Part shown: positions 13,451 through 15,480 of the stretch, piece after piece
How positions within the stretch are numbered: the stretch's first letter is position 1
Layout of the letters: every line of letters begins with the position of its first letter
From: Scatosoma sp045652785
Lineage (GTDB): Bacteria; Bacillota; Clostridia; Christensenellales; Borkfalkiaceae
Length of the DNA stretch: 15,480 nt
NCBI GenBank assembly: GCA_045652785.1
Contig: JAZOLF010000003.1
Span: 1 to 15,480, forward strand
Reading direction: 5' to 3'
The notes under the pieces: model-generated
What the model saw: the letters and a program-made list of their open reading frames with translations, nothing else
Told to the model about the DNA's origin: nothing
The model's database searches: none
Position numbers and translations under genes: made by a program

Positions 13451-15480
13451 ATGAGCACGAACATCATCAAAAACATTGCCATTATCGGACACAGCGGTGA
13501 AGGGAAAACTACGCTTTGCGAAGCAATGCTCTTCAACGGCGGCGTGATCGACCGCATGGGGAAAGTGACGGACGGCACGACGGTATCGGATTATGACGAT
13601 CTTGAAAAAGCGAAACAAATGTCAATCTACGCATCCTGCGCAAACTTGACGTGGAAAGATACAAAGATCAATTTGATTGACTTGCCTGGTTATTACGACT
13701 TCGAAGGCGAACGCAACGAAGGTCTGCGTGCAGCAGGCGGCGCTTTGCTCGTTATCGGCGCGAACGGCTCCGTTCCCATCGGCGCACAAAACGTCGTAGA
13801 ATATTGCTTGAAACTCCGTAAACCTTTGATTATCTTCATCAACGGTATGGATAAAGATAATGCGGACTACTTTGGTACGGTTGCGGCACTCAAAGAAATG
13901 TACGCAGGTAAAATCGCTCCCATCCAAATTCCCATCATGGAAAACGGCAAAATGCAAGGGGTTATCAATGCTTTGCAAGAACGCGCTTACCTTTTCAAGG
14001 AAGGCGGCCCGCAAGAAATCGCAATCCCCGACGACATGAAAGACCAAGTTGTCGAAATGCAATACAGCCTGATGGAAACGGGTGCGGAAAACGAAGAAAG
14101 TTTGCTGGATAAGTACTTCGAAGAAAGTTTCCTTTCCAAGGAAGACACTATCCGCGGTATCCGTATCGGTATCAAGACCTGTAATACCATCCCCGTCATG
14201 GCAGGCTCGGCGCTCACCAACCGCGGTGTTATCAACCTTTTGAACGAAATCGTTACGTACATGCCTACCACCGGTGAACGCGCAAACATCTTCGCGGACG
14301 ACCTTGCAGGCGACGACGTCATCGCGGTAGAAACGAAGGAAGACGCTCCTTTCGCGGCGCAAGTATTCAAGACCGTGATCGACCCGTTCAGCGGCAAACT
14401 CTCCTATTTGAAGAGTTTCCGCGGCGTTTTGAAGAGCGGTAGCACCGTTTGGAACGCAAACACCCAACAAGAAGAACGCATCGGCCAAATCTACGTTCTC
14501 AAAGGCAAGAAGATGGAAGCCGTTGACCAACTTGAAGCAGGCGACATCGGCGCTGTAAATAAACTCAACAACACGTCCACGGGCGATACTTTGTGCGATC
14601 CCAGCGCGAAGATCCGCTTTACCGCAATCCCGATGCCGAAACCTACCCTTTTCATGGCTTGCACCAGCGAAAAGAAGGGCGAAGAAGATAAGGTTTTTGC
14701 AGGGCTTGCGAAACTCGGCGAAGAAGATTTGACGTTCTGCATCGAAAAGAATACTTCGACGGGCGAATTGCTGCTCGGCGGTCAAGGGGATATGCAACTC
14801 GAAGTTTTGGCGAAGAAAGTAAAAGCACGCTACGGCGTTGAAATTAAACTCTCCGAACCGAAGATCGCTTACAAAGAAACCATTCGCGGCAAAGCCGAAG
14901 CGGAAGGTAAGCATAAGAAACAATCGGGCGGGCACGGTCAATACGGCCATTGTAAGATCCGCTTTGAACCCACCGAAGAAGAATTTGAATTCGCAGAAGA
15001 AGTCGTTGGCGGCGCAGTGCCGAAGAACTACTTCCCTGCGGTTGAAAAGGGCCTTCGCGAATGTATGGCTTGCGGGCCTTTGGCTGGTTGCCCCGTCACG
15101 GGCGTGAAAGCCGTTCTCTACGATGGTAGTTATCACGACGTTGACTCCAACGAACTTTCTTTCAAAATGGCTGCATCGCTCGCTTTCAAAGATGGTTTGC
15201 CGAAGGCAAAACCCGTTCTTCTCGAACCCATCTACCGCTTGAAGATCGTTGTTCCCAGCGATTATCTCGGCGACGTTATGGGCGACATCAACAAGCGCCG
15301 CGGCGGTATCATGGGTACGGACACCGAAGGCGATAAGTCGGTTATCTCCGCAGAAGTACCTATGGCGGAAATTAAGACTTATACCATGGAACTTCGTTCC
15401 TTGACGCGCGGCAGCGGTAAGTTCGTGTCTGAATTCTTAGGCTATGAAGACGTTCCGCCTATGCTCGTGGATAAGATTAT
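13451..15480 (+). CDS. EF-G-like translational GTPase (FusA2/EF-G-II type), 3' end outside window
   Basis: The frame is open from the ATG at 13451 to the right edge, giving 676 residues; family members are about 690-700, so only a short tail is missing. AGGGGGA (13436-13442) lies 8 bases upstream. The GTPase domain has P-loop GHSGEGKTT (13-21), switch I region around TTVSDYDDLEKAKQMSI (43-59), G3 DLPGYYDF (77-84) and G4 NGMD (131-134). Domains II-V follow, including QSGGHGQYGHCKI in domain IV and MGDINKRRGGIMG in domain V. This is the EF-G-like branch, not canonical FusA: the catalytic His of DTPGH is replaced by Tyr81, and the Lys of NKxD by Gly132. Related EF-G-like proteins also vary at the His position, and their role is poorly defined; ribosome recycling, back-translocation or stress functions have been proposed for relatives. 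No rpsL, rpsG or tuf gene is adjacent, unlike the classical str operon. Confidence 0.93.
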   Translation, partial: MSTNIIKNIAIIGHSGEGKTTLCEAMLFNGGVIDRMGKVTDGTTVSDYDDLEKAKQMSIYASCANLTWKDTKINLIDLPGYYDFEGERNEGLRAAGGALLVIGANGSVPIGAQNVVEYCLKLRKPLIIFINGMDKDNADYFGTVAALKEMYAGKIAPIQIPIMENGKMQGVINALQERAYLFKEGGPQEIAIPDDMKDQVVEMQYSLMETGAENEESLLDKYFEESFLSKEDTIRGIRIGIKTCNTIPVMAGSALTNRGVINLLNEIVTYMPTTGERANIFADDLAGDDVIAVETKEDAPFAAQVFKTVIDPFSGKLSYLKSFRGVLKSGSTVWNANTQQEERIGQIYVLKGKKMEAVDQLEAGDIGAVNKLNNTSTGDTLCDPSAKIRFTAIPMPKPTLFMACTSEKKGEEDKVFAGLAKLGEEDLTFCIEKNTSTGELLLGGQGDMQLEVLAKKVKARYGVEIKLSEPKIAYKETIRGKAEAEGKHKKQSGGHGQYGHCKIRFEPTEEEFEFAEEVVGGAVPKNYFPAVEKGLRECMACGPLAGCPVTGVKAVLYDGSYHDVDSNELSFKMAASLAFKDGLPKAKPVLLEPIYRLKIVVPSDYLGDVMGDINKRRGGIMGTDTEGDKSVISAEVPMAEIKTYTMELRSLTRGSGKFVSEFLGYEDVPPMLVDKI

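Noticed and set aside
13622..15136. 504-codon open frame on the minus strand opposite the EF-G-like gene
   Set aside because: Phe/Arg/Ala/Val-rich shadow with no recognisable motifs; the plus strand encodes an unambiguous GTPase across the whole span.

Overview
The window looks like chromosomal DNA from a low-to-mid GC Gram-positive anaerobe, most likely an uncultured gut-type Clostridia/Bacillota lineage. The signs are near-consensus sigma-A promoters (TTGACA, 16-17 bases, TATAAT), mostly strong AGGAGG-type ribosome binding sites, intrinsic hairpin/U-tract terminators, a type III glutamine synthetase, a clostridial 2[4Fe-4S] ferredoxin, an EF-G paralogue, and a large lipid-anchored surface protein. 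No rRNA, tRNA, insertion sequence, integrase or CRISPR array was seen. The lineage call is an inference.

Layout. Bases 1-203 hold the last 46 codons of an unrecognised gene and its terminator. Two plus-strand genes follow, each with its own promoter: type III glutamine synthetase (442-2532) and a four-helix membrane protein with a Lys/Glu-rich tail (2603-3373). A bidirectional terminator (3386-3417) separates them from a minus-strand block. In transcription order from the right, that block is cysteine desulfurase (13253-12108), ferredoxin (12028-11855), a Trp-rich membrane protein (11701-11105), a sugar-phosphate isomerase/epimerase-like TIM barrel (10650-9799), an ABC exporter (9685-7964), a roughly 1260-residue lipoprotein (7343-3561) and a 43-residue peptide gene (3561-3430) that overlaps the lipoprotein stop codon. 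A 54-residue cationic hydrophobic peptide gene (10876-11040) sits inside this block on the plus strand with its own promoter and terminator. At the right edge an EF-G-like GTPase (from 13451) is transcribed divergently from the cysteine desulfurase and runs off the window.

How the genes may work together. Cysteine desulfurase plus ferredoxin is a plausible pairing of sulfur mobilisation and an Fe-S electron carrier: they are 79 bases apart with no terminator seen between them, although ferredoxin also has its own promoter. The lipoprotein and the overlapping small peptide form the most distinctive unit. It has a strong promoter, a long leader, translational coupling (TAATG) and a shared terminator. 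The small peptide resembles short, uncharacterised Bacillota peptides that begin MKK-Y and carry a '(T/E)D-(V/L)-(I/V)-x-TS' core. The other genes appear to be independent housekeeping units.

Three genes are easily missed by length-limited or closed-ORF calling: the 57-residue ferredoxin, the 43-residue peptide and the EF-G-like gene that is open at the window edge. Start sites were re-evaluated for the lipoprotein (GTG at 7343), the cysteine desulfurase (ATG at 13253) and the 54-residue peptide (ATG at 10876). Two minus-strand genes have consensus promoters whose predicted start of transcription falls at or within about 4 bases of the start codon, suggesting leaderless or nearly leaderless mRNAs.
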